In this document: positions 37,276 through 48,700 of the stretch, piece by piece
Position numbering within the stretch: position 1 is the stretch's first letter
Layout of the letters: every line of letters begins with the position of its first letter
Origin: Burkholderiales bacterium
GTDB taxonomy: Bacteria > Pseudomonadota > Gammaproteobacteria > Burkholderiales > Burkholderiaceae_C
Length of the DNA stretch: 64,000 nt
Assembly (NCBI GenBank): GCA_026400105.1
Contig: JAPLPQ010000083.1
Location: forward strand, 45,817-109,816
Reading direction: 5' to 3'
The notes under the pieces: model-generated
Databases searched by the model: none
Told to the model about the DNA's origin: nothing
Seen by the model: the letters and a program-made list of their open reading frames with translations, nothing else
Made by a program: the position numbers and the translations under genes

Positions 37276-37326
37276 TCTGTTACCTTGTCCGAACGCCATT
37301 CCTGCTGTCGTGAAAGTACCGTCACC

Positions 37327-38316
<990 letters not shown>

Positions 38317-38344
38317 AGACGGCTCAGTCCGTCCGCCGCCGCCG

Positions 38345-38764
38345 CTAGCGGTTCCAGCAATCCGCCACGCCGAGCGACCCGCTCACGCCCTGGGTGCCGG
38401 TCTGGTCAAGCGTGAAATTGCCGCATTCGTCGCTGGCCATCGAATTCACTGCCGTGGCCGTCAGTAGGTAGCCTATGTTCGTGACGCTGGCACTCAAGGT
38501 GTAGTTCTCGCTGCCCGACCTGGGCACCTGGGTCACCGGCAGGGTGGGGGCGGTGTTGTTGCCCTTGGCCGTCGAATAGAAGCCGCGCGTCGTGTAGTGG
38601 GTTTCTAGGAACAAGGCGTTCTCCAGCAGGGCCTGCTTGGCCTCGGCCCGCTTGCCCCGCGCCAGATAGCTGACATAGGACGGCATGGCGATCGAGGCCA
38701 GGATGCCGACGATGGCGATCGTGATCATCAGCTCGATCAAGCTGAAGCCGCAAGAGTTGCGCAT
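38345..38764 (-). CDS. pilE: Type IV pilin, PilE-like
   Basis: 139-residue type IVa pilin or minor pilin. The ATG at 38764 gives a 6-residue leader MRNSCG ahead of [20 protein letters not shown], the classic prepilin peptidase site with Glu5, followed by a hydrophobic assembly helix. An upstream ATG at 38791 is possible but its AGGA is too close. Two cysteines near the C-terminus (DECGNF and VADCWNR) probably form the D-loop disulfide. It is the last gene of fimT-pilV-pilW-pilX-pilY1-pilE, like the minor pilin operon of Pseudomonas. Minor versus major pilin cannot be decided. Confidence 0.88.
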   Translation of the reverse strand: MRNSCGFSLIELMITIAIVGILASIAMPSYVSYLARGKRAEAKQALLENALFLETHYTTRGFYSTAKGNNTAPTLPVTQVPRSGSENYTLSASVTNIGYLLTATAVNSMASDECGNFTLDQTGTQGVSGSLGVADCWNR

Positions 38765-38803
38765 CGGTCGCAGGTGTCTAGTCAAGCTCATTTCCTAATC
38801 TTG

Positions 38804-41800
38804 TCACATCAACTGCTGCCAGTTGACGCGCCGGGGGGTGCCGGCTACACCTCGTCCGCGGTTGGTGATGGTCTGGACCTTGCCCCGCGTTCCCGGCACC
38901 AGTTTGAAGCCGACCTTGGCATCCCGGTCCAGCCAGGTCACCGAGTCCATCAGTCCGACGATGGAGCCCATTCCGGTCGGGATCACGCCGTCGAGCACGG
39001 TATCGTCGCCGGTCTTGAATTGGTAGTCCTGGTTCAAGTCGAACACCGGTTTGCTCGGACGTCGCCCCTTGAACGACAGTTCCATCAGCCAGCTCGAGCC
39101 CTGCGCGTTGCAAGGGTCGGCAGACGGAATGGCAGTCGTGAAGATGATGCGGTTGTCGGCCGAACTGACGTTGTCGACCACGATCGTGGCTTCTGCGATC
39201 ACCCGCTCGCCGCTGTCGGGCAGGTCCATGTACCAGCCGCGCTGGTTGGGGTTGCTGAGATCGACCGCGTTGTCCGATGTGACCCGCAAGCTCATGCCGT
39301 TCTTGCTCGTGGTGTTCGTGACCTTCTGCTCAACCAGCGCGTTGCGCCCGCTGATTGACAGGCCATTGTCCCAGAGCCCGTAGAAACTCTGCAGGCGCGA
39401 CATGGCGGTCGCCCCGATGTCCTCTTTCGCGAGCAGTCGGCCGGTGCCCAGGAACACCCAGAAACCGTCATCGCCCTTGATGGCGCTGGGCTGGACCGTG
39501 ATCGGCTGTGCGTTGCCGCTGCTGTCCAGGGCCGTGAACAGCTTGGACACGCTCCAACTCGAAGAGGACCCCGACTTGAGGTCGAACTTCCACAGATTGC
39601 CCTTCAGGTCGCCGGCATAGGCCATGTCGACGATGTGGTCGCCATCGCTGTCGACCAGAGTCGGGGTCGACAGGCCATTGTCGCTGTCGGTCGCCAGGGC
39701 CGTGATCTTCTTGATCAGGGCCCCGTCGGACAGCCTGACGACATAGAGGTGAACCCCGCCCTTGCTGCTGTTGTAGCCATTGCCGAACACGGCGGCCCAG
39801 TTGCCGTCATTGAGTCTGACCACCTGCGGCTGGCTGTAGCTGTAGCCCATGTCGTTGTCGGACTCGTCGGCGTTGAACTCCCACATGAACCTCGCGGGCG
39901 AAGCGTTGGCCGGGTTGGTGGCGTCGACTGCGAACACTGACTTGCCGCCGCTGCGCAAGCCGGAGACGACCACGCTGTTCCAGCCCGAGCTGTCTGACAG
40001 GTCATTCTTGAGGTAGGCATCGCCCGCGCCGGGCGAGCCGTCCACGAAGTAGCGGTGGCTGTAGTCCGGACTGGTCAGCAGGTGCAGGTTGGGAAAGACG
40101 GCGTTTGGAATCACCGCAAATTGTTCGACGCCATCGCTGGCCCGGAACGCATGCAGCATGCCGTCATTGGCACCGACATAGATCATCGGTGCCCGGGTTT
40201 TCTTGTAGCTGACATAGGCCGCATAACTGGACTTGCCGTCGCTGCCCGCCGCCAGCTGGTCGTAATGCTGGTTGTCGGTGCCGAGGTAGGCCGGGTCCGA
40301 GGAAATGATGTCGCCCAGCACCCATTCGCTGCGGTCCTGCCTGGCTGTGCCGTCGTACTGGCGCTCGAAGGCGATCCGGTTGCGAAACAGGCCTCCGGTG
40401 TAGCGCTGTTCCATGCTGTGGTCGCCGCGCAGCCAGTTCAGGCGCTGGCTGCCCAGGTTGTCTGACTTGTTCAGATGGTTTTTCTGGTCGTTCGTCAGAT
40501 TGCCCCAGGCCAGGTTTTCACTGGCGTTGCCTTTCCTGATGTAGATCGACCTGGCGTCGGGCGCGGGCAGCATGGTCGCAGCGTTCCAGAGCGGACCGCT
40601 CACGCTGCCGCTGACCGCATTGACTTCGAGTGCATACAGTTGTCCGCTCCAGTAGCGCGTGTCGAAGCGGGCCTGGAAGATGCGAGTGCTCTGGCCCGAA
40701 CTGCCGCTGGTCCTGGTCGAGTTGGTTGCCAGTGCGGCGGCGGTCGGGGTGGCCGCCTCGATCAGGGACAGCAGCTTCTCGAACGAGTACTGCAGGGTTT
40801 CGGGCGTCTCGGCGCTGAAGAAGCGACCGCGGCTGTTGACGGCCGTATGCCAGAGGTCGGGAGCGCTCTGGCCGTAGATGTCGGCGTATTTCGGATCGGT
40901 TTTGCCCATCCACTTGGTTGCTGGCGGCCATTCCAGTGCGCCCGAGCGCAAGCTCGAGTAGCTGCCGCCGTACATGTCGCCGTTCCAGTTCAGCCCGGCG
41001 GCGCCCAGGAAATCGGTCAGGCCGAGACCGATCGTGAAGTTCACCATATGCTGCCAGCTGGCCGGATTGTTCTTCGGGTTCCAGTAGATCGTCTCGGCCT
41101 GGTCCAGCACCCCGTTGCCGTCGCTGTCCTCTTCGGTCGTGATGGGGCTGAGGTTGTCGCTCAACGATGGCGCCAGATCGGTCAGCCAGTAGTAGAAAGC
41201 CATGTCGGCCAGGGTGTGCGGCGTGGTGTCGGCGTAGACCTGGGCGTAGTCGGCGCTGTTCTTGTAGCGGGTGCCATCCGGCATGGTCTGCCCGTTGTTG
41301 TCATCGGTGTCGTTGAAGTCCTTTTCGTCGTTCCAGATGCCGTCGGTCATCAGCGCGTGGTAGTTGCGCCGGCAGCTGAACTGGCCTGAACCGACGATGC
41401 CGGGGCTGTTGGCGTAGGGGCTGTTGGCCGTCGTGGTGTCGCTGAAATACAGGCCGGCTCGACTCATGGCCTGGCGCAGCGGCGTGTCGCCAGAGGTGGG
41501 CAGCCTGAACAGCCAGTTGTAGAAGTTCTGGCGGTGCTGGCTCGTGCTGTCGCCGAATTCCTGGATCGCATTGCTGCCGAACTTGATTCCCTGGCCCTGC
41601 CAGCCCCAGCAATCGGGTGTGACCAGCTTGTCGCCCACCTTGTCGTAGCAGGTGTTGAGCGCCTGCCAGGCCACACGAATCCTGGGGCTGAGCTGCGAGA
41701 AGGCCAGCGAGGCGCTGCCCTGCGTCGCGAGGTTGCGGGTGCGGTAGAAGGAATACCAGTTGGCGAAATTCTGCCGCTCGTCGCTGCCGTTGGGCCCCGA

Positions 41801-42754
41801 GGTGGCGCTGACCTGCACATAGCGGTAGCAGCTGTTGTTCTTTTTTTGCGCCACTGGGTCGGCGCAGCCGGACTGGCTCGCATCGAACAGATAGTAATAG
41901 GCGGGCACACCACCAAAAGCCTTGCTGGGTTCTCCGACCTGGCTTGGCGCCGACACCTTGAGGCGAGCGACCACCGCCGCACCACTGTTGTTTTCATTGA
42001 AGCACAGGCGCAGGGTGTTGCTGTTGATGAGCCTGCTCCTGAAGCGTCCGTCCGCGGGCTGGACGCTGGGGTTGCAATTGTCCCTGCTGGAGTTGCCGTC
42101 GCCGCTGAACGGGACGCCGTTGACGCTCACGCTGACCAGATTGCTGCCGGGGTCGACACCCTTGACGCTGCCGTCCACATCGACAAAACCGGTGATATCG
42201 AAGTAGGGCACCTCTTGGTTGTTCTTGTTGCCCAGCATCACGCCGCTGACTTCCCGCTCGCTGTTCTGGCCGATGAAATGCCCCATATAGCATTCGTAGT
42301 TGCCATCGCCACCTTCAACGCCGATGCACGACTGAAAACCCGTCATGTCGAGTGCTGCGGTCGGCCGGTAGTTGCTCGACAGGTCTACTTTTACCTCGAA
42401 ACCAGATCCATTCCTGTAGTAGCCATTGCGCCAGGCGGCATCGAACTGGGTGTCGAGCGTCTTTCGGTCCGCGCCCACTGGCGCCGAATAGACCACCCTG
42501 GGGTTGTAGTAGAGCCCGTTGCCTTGCGCGGATTTGGCCCAGCGGTTGTCAAGCGCGGCGCAGTCGCTGCTGTCGCCGCAAAGCTCGGGTACATAGGCCC
42601 GCCTCATGCTGCCGGAATCATCGAGCGTCAGGATCAGGTTCGGATCGACCTGGTTCGACAGGAACAGTGGCACATGCTCGATGTCGAAGCTGTCCGCCGG
42701 GCCAGACAGCAGCAGCACGCTTGTCAGGGCCAGTTTCAGGCTGATGCGCTTCAT
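38804..42754 (-). CDS. pilY1: Type IV pilus tip adhesin / biogenesis factor PilY1
   Basis: 1316-residue secreted PilY1. A Sec signal (MKRISLKLALTSVLLLSG) is followed directly by a von Willebrand A-like segment with a MIDAS-type D45-D-S47-G-S49 motif. The C-terminal half is the PilY1 beta-propeller, with YVGANDGMLHAFRASDG and a calcium loop DSDGDHIVD, the site linked to pilus extension/retraction control in Pseudomonas. The start at 42754 is preferred because the open frame above belongs to pilX antisense-like reading. It lies 40 bases after pilX and 12-39 bases before pilE. Confidence 0.92.
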   Translation of the reverse strand: MKRISLKLALTSVLLLSGPADSFDIEHVPLFLSNQVDPNLILTLDDSGSMRRAYVPELCGDSSDCAALDNRWAKSAQGNGLYYNPRVVYSAPVGADRKTLDTQFDAAWRNGYYRNGSGFEVKVDLSSNYRPTAALDMTGFQSCIGVEGGDGNYECYMGHFIGQNSEREVSGVMLGNKNNQEVPYFDITGFVDVDGSVKGVDPGSNLVSVSVNGVPFSGDGNSSRDNCNPSVQPADGRFRSRLINSNTLRLCFNENNSGAAVVARLKVSAPSQVGEPSKAFGGVPAYYYLFDASQSGCADPVAQKKNNSCYRYVQVSATSGPNGSDERQNFANWYSFYRTRNLATQGSASLAFSQLSPRIRVAWQALNTCYDKVGDKLVTPDCWGWQGQGIKFGSNAIQEFGDSTSQHRQNFYNWLFRLPTSGDTPLRQAMSRAGLYFSDTTTANSPYANSPGIVGSGQFSCRRNYHALMTDGIWNDEKDFNDTDDNNGQTMPDGTRYKNSADYAQVYADTTPHTLADMAFYYWLTDLAPSLSDNLSPITTEEDSDGNGVLDQAETIYWNPKNNPASWQHMVNFTIGLGLTDFLGAAGLNWNGDMYGGSYSSLRSGALEWPPATKWMGKTDPKYADIYGQSAPDLWHTAVNSRGRFFSAETPETLQYSFEKLLSLIEAATPTAAALATNSTRTSGSSGQSTRIFQARFDTRYWSGQLYALEVNAVSGSVSGPLWNAATMLPAPDARSIYIRKGNASENLAWGNLTNDQKNHLNKSDNLGSQRLNWLRGDHSMEQRYTGGLFRNRIAFERQYDGTARQDRSEWVLGDIISSDPAYLGTDNQHYDQLAAGSDGKSSYAAYVSYKKTRAPMIYVGANDGMLHAFRASDGVEQFAVIPNAVFPNLHLLTSPDYSHRYFVDGSPGAGDAYLKNDLSDSSGWNSVVVSGLRSGGKSVFAVDATNPANASPARFMWEFNADESDNDMGYSYSQPQVVRLNDGNWAAVFGNGYNSSKGGVHLYVVRLSDGALIKKITALATDSDNGLSTPTLVDSDGDHIVDMAYAGDLKGNLWKFDLKSGSSSSWSVSKLFTALDSSGNAQPITVQPSAIKGDDGFWVFLGTGRLLAKEDIGATAMSRLQSFYGLWDNGLSISGRNALVEQKVTNTTSKNGMSLRVTSDNAVDLSNPNQRGWYMDLPDSGERVIAEATIVVDNVSSADNRIIFTTAIPSADPCNAQGSSWLMELSFKGRRPSKPVFDLNQDYQFKTGDDTVLDGVIPTGMGSIVGLMDSVTWLDRDAKVGFKLVPGTRGKVQTITNRGRGVAGTPRRVNWQQLM

Positions 42755-42794
42755 GGTGGGATTCCCTCTGGGCATGTAGGTGGGGCGGCTGGCT

Positions 42795-43445
42795 TCAGCT
42801 GGCTTCCAGGCACAGGCGGTATTCGCTCTGCAGCAGCACCCGGGTGTCGGCCTGCTTGCGCGACCCGGTCGAGGCTCCAACCGCCAGCGCGGTGATGCGG
42901 TAGCGGTAGTGCGTCTGAGGCAACGTGCAGTCCACTGAAGGTGCGGCCGTGCCCAGGTATTCGATCGCGAACCTTGGCTGCTGATCCACGCCCTGGATGG
43001 CATGGCTGGTCGCGATCGACCTGCTGTTGTTGACCGCTCCGTTGGCGTCGAACCAGCCGTAGCCGTTCGCGCCAGCGGGACTGACCCAGTAATCGGCTTT
43101 CGATGCCTGAACGATGATCGAAGTCTTGGCGCTTGCACTGAGTGTGGCGGAGTTCCGGTTGAGCAGGCCTGCCGCCACGTTTTCCACGTTGCTGTTGATG
43201 CTGTCCGCGAGGATGGCATGGAACTCGAACGCCAGCCTTTCCTCGGCGTCCACCAGCGCGGCTTCGGCCGCCTGGAAGGCCAGGTCACGGTCGCGCGTGT
43301 TGCTGCTCATGACGGCCTGCAGGCGTCCGCTGCGCGATGCCGCCAGCACGACCAGCGTGATCAGCACCAGCAGCAGCAGGCCGGTGATCAGCACGATGCC
43401 GCGCTGACCATGGAGGGATCTGGGGCGATGGCGGTAGTTGTTCAT
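42795..43445 (-). CDS. pilX: Minor pilin assembly protein PilX
   Basis: 216-residue PilX-type minor pilin. The N-terminus (HRPRSLHGQRGIVLITGLLL) has a basic leader and a long hydrophobic helix (about residues 16-39) that lacks the usual Glu5, as is typical for PilX. An RDRDLAFQAAEAALVDAEE helix follows, matching the PilX N-terminal domain. The soluble domain ends with two-stranded QSEYRLCLEAS. Start at 43445 overlaps the pilW stop by 4 bases. It should prime pilus assembly with PilV, PilW and FimT. Confidence 0.85.
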   Translation of the reverse strand: MNNYRHRPRSLHGQRGIVLITGLLLLVLITLVVLAASRSGRLQAVMSSNTRDRDLAFQAAEAALVDAEERLAFEFHAILADSINSNVENVAAGLLNRNSATLSASAKTSIIVQASKADYWVSPAGANGYGWFDANGAVNNSRSIATSHAIQGVDQQPRFAIEYLGTAAPSVDCTLPQTHYRYRITALAVGASTGSRKQADTRVLLQSEYRLCLEAS

Positions 43446-44491
43446 GACAGTCGCTTGCGCAGGCCGAAAGTCATCGTGTAGCTGCGCCGCAGCCGGCGGT
43501 CGGTGATGACGGTCCCGTTGCCGAGCGTGAAGCTGCTGCTTTCGGTGCTCACGTTGTCGTCCTGGGATTCGAGCATCACGGTCACGCGCACCGCCAGCAC
43601 CCTGGTCCAGTCGGTCACGTTCCTTGCCTCGACATAGGCACTGATGACCAGGGTACCGTCGGCGTTGGGTGTTCCCACGCCATAGAGAATCTGCAGATCC
43701 GTGACGCCGCTGACCAGTTCTTCGGCCGAGGTGGCAGGGGCATTGCTGCTGGTCGTCAAGGTCTGACGGTAGAGCGACGGGATGAAGCTGTTGCTGCGGC
43801 TGTACTTGCGGCCACTGTTGCGCAGGTAGTAGGCGTTGGCAGAGAGCGGCAACAGCTTGGCTCCGGTCATGTTCTGGCTGGAGCCGGTGGCCAGTGCTGT
43901 GCTGTGCTGGATGCCGCCTGTATTGCCCGTCGTCTGGAACAGCGAGGCCGTCGTTTGGCAGTCGGTCAGCAGCAGCAGGCTGCCGATATTGAAACTGCCG
44001 CTGCTCAAGGCAATCGGGTTGGTGGAGCCGGTGCTGTAACTGGAAACGACACCAGGCGCTGTGTCGTCGGCGTTGGCGCGCAGCACGATCAGGGTGTCGC
44101 CTCTGAGCGCGTTGGGTCCGTAGCCGCCCGGTGCGGTCTGGGGGAAGTTCGCATCGCCCACCGCGTTGCTGTCTGCGGTCTCGTCCTGTCCGAACAGCGG
44201 CCGGTCGGTGTTGCTCCACCATTGGGTGGCGTAGTTGTTGATGAAATTGGCGGGCTTGGCCTGGCTCGGTATCTGGCAAGTCATGTTGCCCGCCATCCGG
44301 ATGTCGTAGCCCATGATCTCGAACACATAACGCGCATTCGACTGCAGTTGACCCAGTGCCTCGAGCTGGCGGTAGCTGCCGGCCGTACTCAGGTAGAGGG
44401 CCACCAGGGCGCCGACGACGACCAGTCCGATGCTGATGCTGACCAGCAGTTCGACCAGGGTCAGCCCGCGGGCATGGCGACGCGATTTCAT
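43442..44491 (-). CDS. pilW: Minor pilin PilW
   Basis: 349-residue PilW. The leader MKSRRHARG precedes LTLVELLVSISIGLVVVGAL, giving a prepilin peptidase site with Glu5 and a hydrophobic helix. The long soluble domain fits PilW proteins, which have a typical NARYVFEIMGYDIRMAG segment after the helix. The ATG at 44491 overlaps the pilV stop (ATGA). Its ribosome binding site is the G8 tract at 44493-44500, which is also the end of the pilV coding sequence. Confidence 0.88.
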   Translation of the reverse strand: MKSRRHARGLTLVELLVSISIGLVVVGALVALYLSTAGSYRQLEALGQLQSNARYVFEIMGYDIRMAGNMTCQIPSQAKPANFINNYATQWWSNTDRPLFGQDETADSNAVGDANFPQTAPGGYGPNALRGDTLIVLRANADDTAPGVVSSYSTGSTNPIALSSGSFNIGSLLLLTDCQTTASLFQTTGNTGGIQHSTALATGSSQNMTGAKLLPLSANAYYLRNSGRKYSRSNSFIPSLYRQTLTTSSNAPATSAEELVSGVTDLQILYGVGTPNADGTLVISAYVEARNVTDWTRVLAVRVTVMLESQDDNVSTESSSFTLGNGTVITDRRLRRSYTMTFGLRKRLS

Positions 44492-44967
44492 ACCCCCCCC
44501 TCCGTCTTGAAGCAAGCGGGCCTGGTCTCGGTGCAGCTGCAGCCTGCTTCGCAGTCAGGCGCGCCTGATCGGCGGTCGTTCCATTCGATCCAGATCCTGG
44601 CAATGCGGGAGTCTGCGTCAAACTCGACATGGCCGTCGCCATCCGGCAGCGCCTGCGCGATCCGGTCCTTCCAATGTTCGATGTCTTCAATTGCTACGGT
44701 GCTGGGGCCTGCGGCTGCCGAATCGCCGCCGGGCGCCACCACGTAAGCCGCTGACTGGTCGTGATTGATGTTGTTGAGCACGCGCATGCTGTCGAGGATG
44801 TCGTTGGCCAGGAAGGTGGCTTCTGCGCGGTGGAGGGTGCTTTGGTTGTTGTGCAGGTTGCTGACCTGCAGCTTGGCCAGACCCAGCAGTCCGATCGTCA
44901 TGATCACGATGGTGACCAGGACTTCCAGCAGGGAACTGCCGCGCGCGGGGTAGGAGTGACGGGTCAT
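44488..44967 (-). CDS. pilV: Minor pilin PilV
   Basis: 159-residue PilV. Leader MTRHSYPARG precedes SSLLEVLVTIVIMTIGLLGL, with the Glu5 of prepilins retained and the GLLGLAKLQ segment typical of PilV. The soluble part is short and ends in a cysteine-rich stretch (DCEAGCSCTETRPACF), then E-G-G-V and a stop inside a run of eight G. The start overlaps the fimT stop by 4 bases. With PilW, PilX and FimT it forms the tip-priming complex of the pilus. Confidence 0.88.
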   Translation of the reverse strand: MTRHSYPARGSSLLEVLVTIVIMTIGLLGLAKLQVSNLHNNQSTLHRAEATFLANDILDSMRVLNNINHDQSAAYVVAPGGDSAAAGPSTVAIEDIEHWKDRIAQALPDGDGHVEFDADSRIARIWIEWNDRRSGAPDCEAGCSCTETRPACFKTEGGV

Positions 44968-45593
44968 GGGCTCTCGCAGTTCTGCAGATTGCTGCCGTCG
45001 CCTTTTTCGGGGATGCCGTTGTTATCGCTGTCGGTCGCCAGCACCGATCGGGTCGCGATCACCAGGATAGCCTGGGACTTGTTCAGCTCCCTGTTGGCGC
45101 AAACCGCGAAGGTTCCACTTCCCAGCCCCCAGACCAGGCCTGTGCGCAGGAAGGTGATTCCGTTCGTGAAGTTGCTGTTCGGGCGCACGGTAACCCCAGT
45201 CGGCAGGTCTTGTCTGGTCTGTAGCAGTAACTCATTGTTGTCGCGTGCGGGCACCGCCCCCTCGCTGATGCCGTCCTCGTTGACGAAGGCGATCCATCCG
45301 CTGTCCCAGCCAGTGCCCGTGGATGAGCAGCTGCTGCCGTCGCTGCTGGGGCAGATGCTGACAGGCTGGCCGCGGCGAGCGGCCTCGGAGCGGGCCAGAT
45401 TCAACATGCCCATCAACTCGCTGGCTACGGTTCGGGTCCGGTTGGCCTGGATCATGGTCTTGAAAGACGGGGCGGCGAGCGCGCCGAGAATTGCCACGAT
45501 CGCGACCGTCACCATCAGCTCCAGCAGGGTCAAGCCATGCTGGCGCCTGGCCGGCCAGCCGCCTTGTGGCGAGGAGGGTATGGATCGCAGCAT
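44964..45593 (-). CDS. fimT: FimT/GspH-type minor pseudopilin
   Basis: 209-residue minor pilin heading the operon. From the ATG at 45593 there is a 21-residue leader ending in RRQHG, then LTLLELMVTVAIVAILGALA with Glu5; the long leader is unusual but the site is clear. The soluble domain has the GspH/FimT pattern with RTVASELMGMLNLARSEAARRG and QPVSICPSSDG. A TTG further upstream (45617) is less likely. In Pseudomonas the equivalent FimU links the minor pilins to the pilus shaft; some FimT proteins bind DNA during uptake. Confidence 0.85.
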   Translation of the reverse strand: MLRSIPSSPQGGWPARRQHGLTLLELMVTVAIVAILGALAAPSFKTMIQANRTRTVASELMGMLNLARSEAARRGQPVSICPSSDGSSCSSTGTGWDSGWIAFVNEDGISEGAVPARDNNELLLQTRQDLPTGVTVRPNSNFTNGITFLRTGLVWGLGSGTFAVCANRELNKSQAILVIATRSVLATDSDNNGIPEKGDGSNLQNCESP

Positions 45594-45713
45594 GTTCCGG
45601 TATGTCAATGAAAGCAATGTGAGACCATGTATCCATGCTGGTATGTCCTTGTTGGATATCTCAGCATTTCGGTTTCTGTCAGTTTAAATCCAAAAGACCG
45701 AAAAGTGTTTGAT
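45594..45713. other. AT-richer leader upstream of the minor pilin operon
   Basis: 120 bases without a gene, noticeably AT-richer than its surroundings. On the minus strand TTTCGGT and ACCGAAA can form a 7-bp hairpin with a 24-base loop (after the adenylation/ATP-grasp gene), and CTGACA followed 16 bases later by GATATC is a weak promoter candidate for fimT. No clear sigma-54 site was seen. Confidence 0.4.
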
Positions 45714-48700
45714 TCAGTGCGGGCTTGCTGACTGGCCGCTGGCGCGTGCATGCAGGGTTGCTTTTTCGCCTATGTGGTCCAGGCCCTCGAAGGGGAATTC
45801 GGCCGCGACGAATTCCCGCACTGGCACGGCCATGACGATGGCGTCGACGCGGGTCGACAGCGCGAGCGCGCGCGCGCGCGGGTAGCTGCCTGTCAGCGCC
45901 ATCTGGCAGCGGGCGCCCGAGGGTTCGAGCGTCAGGTCGGGGCCGGTCAGGTAGGCCCGCAGACCGTCCGTCAGCAAGGCCTGCCAGCGCTGGCTGGCCG
46001 CGGTCCAGGCGGCTTCGCCGCCGACGAACACCTCGATCGGTATCCGGCCCCGGTCCTCGATCAGCCAGTCCAGCAGGACCGGGATCTGGCGGCGCGAGAT
46101 CTCCCCGCCGCCCAGTTGCGGCGCATGGTTGACTTCGTTGATGATGGCGCCGTTCTCGAACCAGGGGCGAGCGATGTCGGGCGTGATCAGGTCGATGCCG
46201 GCGATGTCGAGCCCGAACAGCCGGCTGGCCTCGAGTGCGATCCTGAGGTTTTCCGGGTGGACGATGGCGCTGACCTTTTCGTCGACGCCGCCCCATGCGG
46301 TTGACTCGATCCGGCGCAGGGCTATCCGGCTGCCAGCGGGCGGCACGGAGTCGGCGCTGTAGCCAGCCGCCGCGAGCGCGCTCAGTGCCAGCGCGTCGAG
46401 CGGCTGGATTTTCGAGCGTTGCCAGGGCGGCAGGCGTCGCTGCGCCTCGAGCTCGGCCTGCACGAGCTCGGCGATCGGATGCCGGCCATCAGCCATGACT
46501 GACATCGGCAGGCGCTTGACGGCATACAGCAGCCGGCCCCTGGCGATGAAGAGTCGGTGACAGCAGCCGGCCACCTGCCGCTCCACGATCACCTGCCTTG
46601 ATGGCGAAAGGCCTTGCACCGCGGCGAAGGCGGCCTCAAGCGCGGCCTGATCGGCGACATCAACCGTCACGCCTTCGCCCCGGTCCAGGTCCAGTGGCTT
46701 GACCACCACCGGCCAGCCCAGCCGCTGCGCCGTCGCCAGCGCAGTGTCCGCGTCGGTCACGACCTGGTGCTGCGGCGCTGGCAGTCCCGCCCCTTGCAAC
46801 AGCCTGGCGGTCAGCGCTTTGTTTTGCGCCAGCCGCGCGCCGATGGCCGAGTCGAGCTCGGTCGCGCTGCGGTCGATCCGGTGCGACTTGCTGCCCCAGC
46901 CGAGCTGGAAGACCCCGCCGCCCAGATGAATGAAGGGAATGCCCTGGTCATGGGCGGCCTGCAGCAGCGGCAGGGTGGACTTGCCGGGCGGCATCAGTCT
47001 TGTCAGCCGGCCGATCACCCGGCTGGCCTCGTCGTAGAAGCCCTGGAGGCTGGCTTCGGTCAGCGTCTGGCTGGCGGCCAGATCGCAGAGTCCGAGCGCC
47101 GCCGTCAGGGCTTCGCTGTAGGCCGAAACGGGCAGCTGCTGGACCAGGGCCAGCGCGACCCGCGCCTGCCAGCGGCCCGTTTCGGCGTCGGGCCCGTTGA
47201 GCGAGATGATCTGCGGCGGGTCGAACACCGGAATCCGGCTTGCCTGCAGCAACTGGCGCGCGAGCAGCAGGGCGCGCCACAGCCATTGGCCGGCGCGTTC
47301 CTGCGGCGCTGATGGAGGCGACTGCGAGCAGCTGGCCGCCGGATCGATGGCTTCGATCGGTGTCTGCAGGACCCGCATCAGCCAGCCGTCCAGCGCTGGC
47401 AGGTCGACTGCTGCGGGCAGGGTGAAGCGCTGCTCGAAGCTCTGCAGTCGCTGCCGGCGCTGGCTGGCTGCTGGCGCCGGTTTTTGGCCCTGCGAATCGG
47501 CCTGTGCGCCAGGCGTGAGCAGCCTGGCGCCGATCAGGCGCAGCAGCTCCGCGCGCATGAGCTTGCCTTCATGGTTGCGCGGGATCGCATCGACGATCAG
47601 CACCCGATAAGGGCCACGCGCGCCGAGCTGGCTGCTGGCATGCTCGAGCAAGGCCTGTTCCGATACGGTCGCTCCGGCTCTGAGGGTCAGCGCGCAGACC
47701 GGAATGTCCTGGTGCACCCGGTGTTGCACCGGCACCACGGCCACGTCGGCGACGGCGGGGTGGGCGGCCATCAGCTGCTCGATCTCGGCCGGGTAGATGT
47801 TGATCCCGTTCATGATCAGCATATGGTCGGCGCGGCCGTAAAACACCAGCTGTCCCTCGCGGGTCAGCAGGCCGAGATCGCCGGGCAGGAACCAGCCGTC
47901 CTGGAAGCTCGCCCGCGAGGCCTCTGCGTCGCCGAGGTAGCCATCGACCAGCGCCGGCGTCCTGATCCGGACCAGACCGACCGTGGCGGGCGGCAGCGCC
48001 TGTCCGCGCCGGTCGACCAGCTCGATCTCGACCCCGGCCGGTGGGCGGCCGACCGTGCCCGCGATCTGATAGACCTCGGGTGGACCCGCGATCGCGACCG
48101 GTCCGGCCTCGTTGATGCCGTAGCGGACGTAGAGCTGCGGGGTCAGCCGCTGTCTGAAGCGCTGGCGCAGGTCGTCGCTGACCGTCGAGGCCGTGAGCTC
48201 GAACGCCCGCAGCATCGGCAGGGCCGGCGGAGTCTCTCGGTTGCCCGCCGGCAGCGCGGCGATCAGCTGCTCGGCATGGAAGACGGTGCCGTAGAGCACC
48301 GAGAGCCTGTCGCTGGCGCAGCGCTGCAGCACGGTGGCGGTATCGGTCCACAGTTCCAGCGCGCAGGCGGCACCGGCCCACAGGGCTTCGTGCAGGCGGA
48401 ACTTCGAGGTCGAGAAGTCGAAATGGCTCAGTGCCGCTACCCGGTCCGACGCTGTCAGCCCGAGCGCCCTGGCGCCCAGTTCCGACCTGGCGCGTCCTTG
48501 GGCGTGACTGACCGGGATCAGCTTGGGCCTGCCGGTCGAACCCGAACCCGTGATCAGCAGCCAGGGGGCTTCCGGCGCTGGCACCAGCAAGCGGCTGTCG
48601 ATCCGGGCCGGGCTGGCCTCGATCGCCTGGCGCTCCAGCCGCAGGCTGGCGACGCCAGATTCGAAGCGCTCGGGCTGGTCGCTCGCGAGCCAGACCATGG

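Noticed and set aside
38318-38333. GACGG...CCGTC hairpin between msrP and pilE as a terminator
   Set aside because: Only 5 bp, GC-rich surroundings and no T tract on either strand.
45864-45880. Alternating GC run inside the adenylation/ATP-grasp gene as a Z-DNA or regulatory element
   Set aside because: It is in frame, encodes an ordinary Arg/Ala stretch (RARALAL), and such runs are expected at this GC content.
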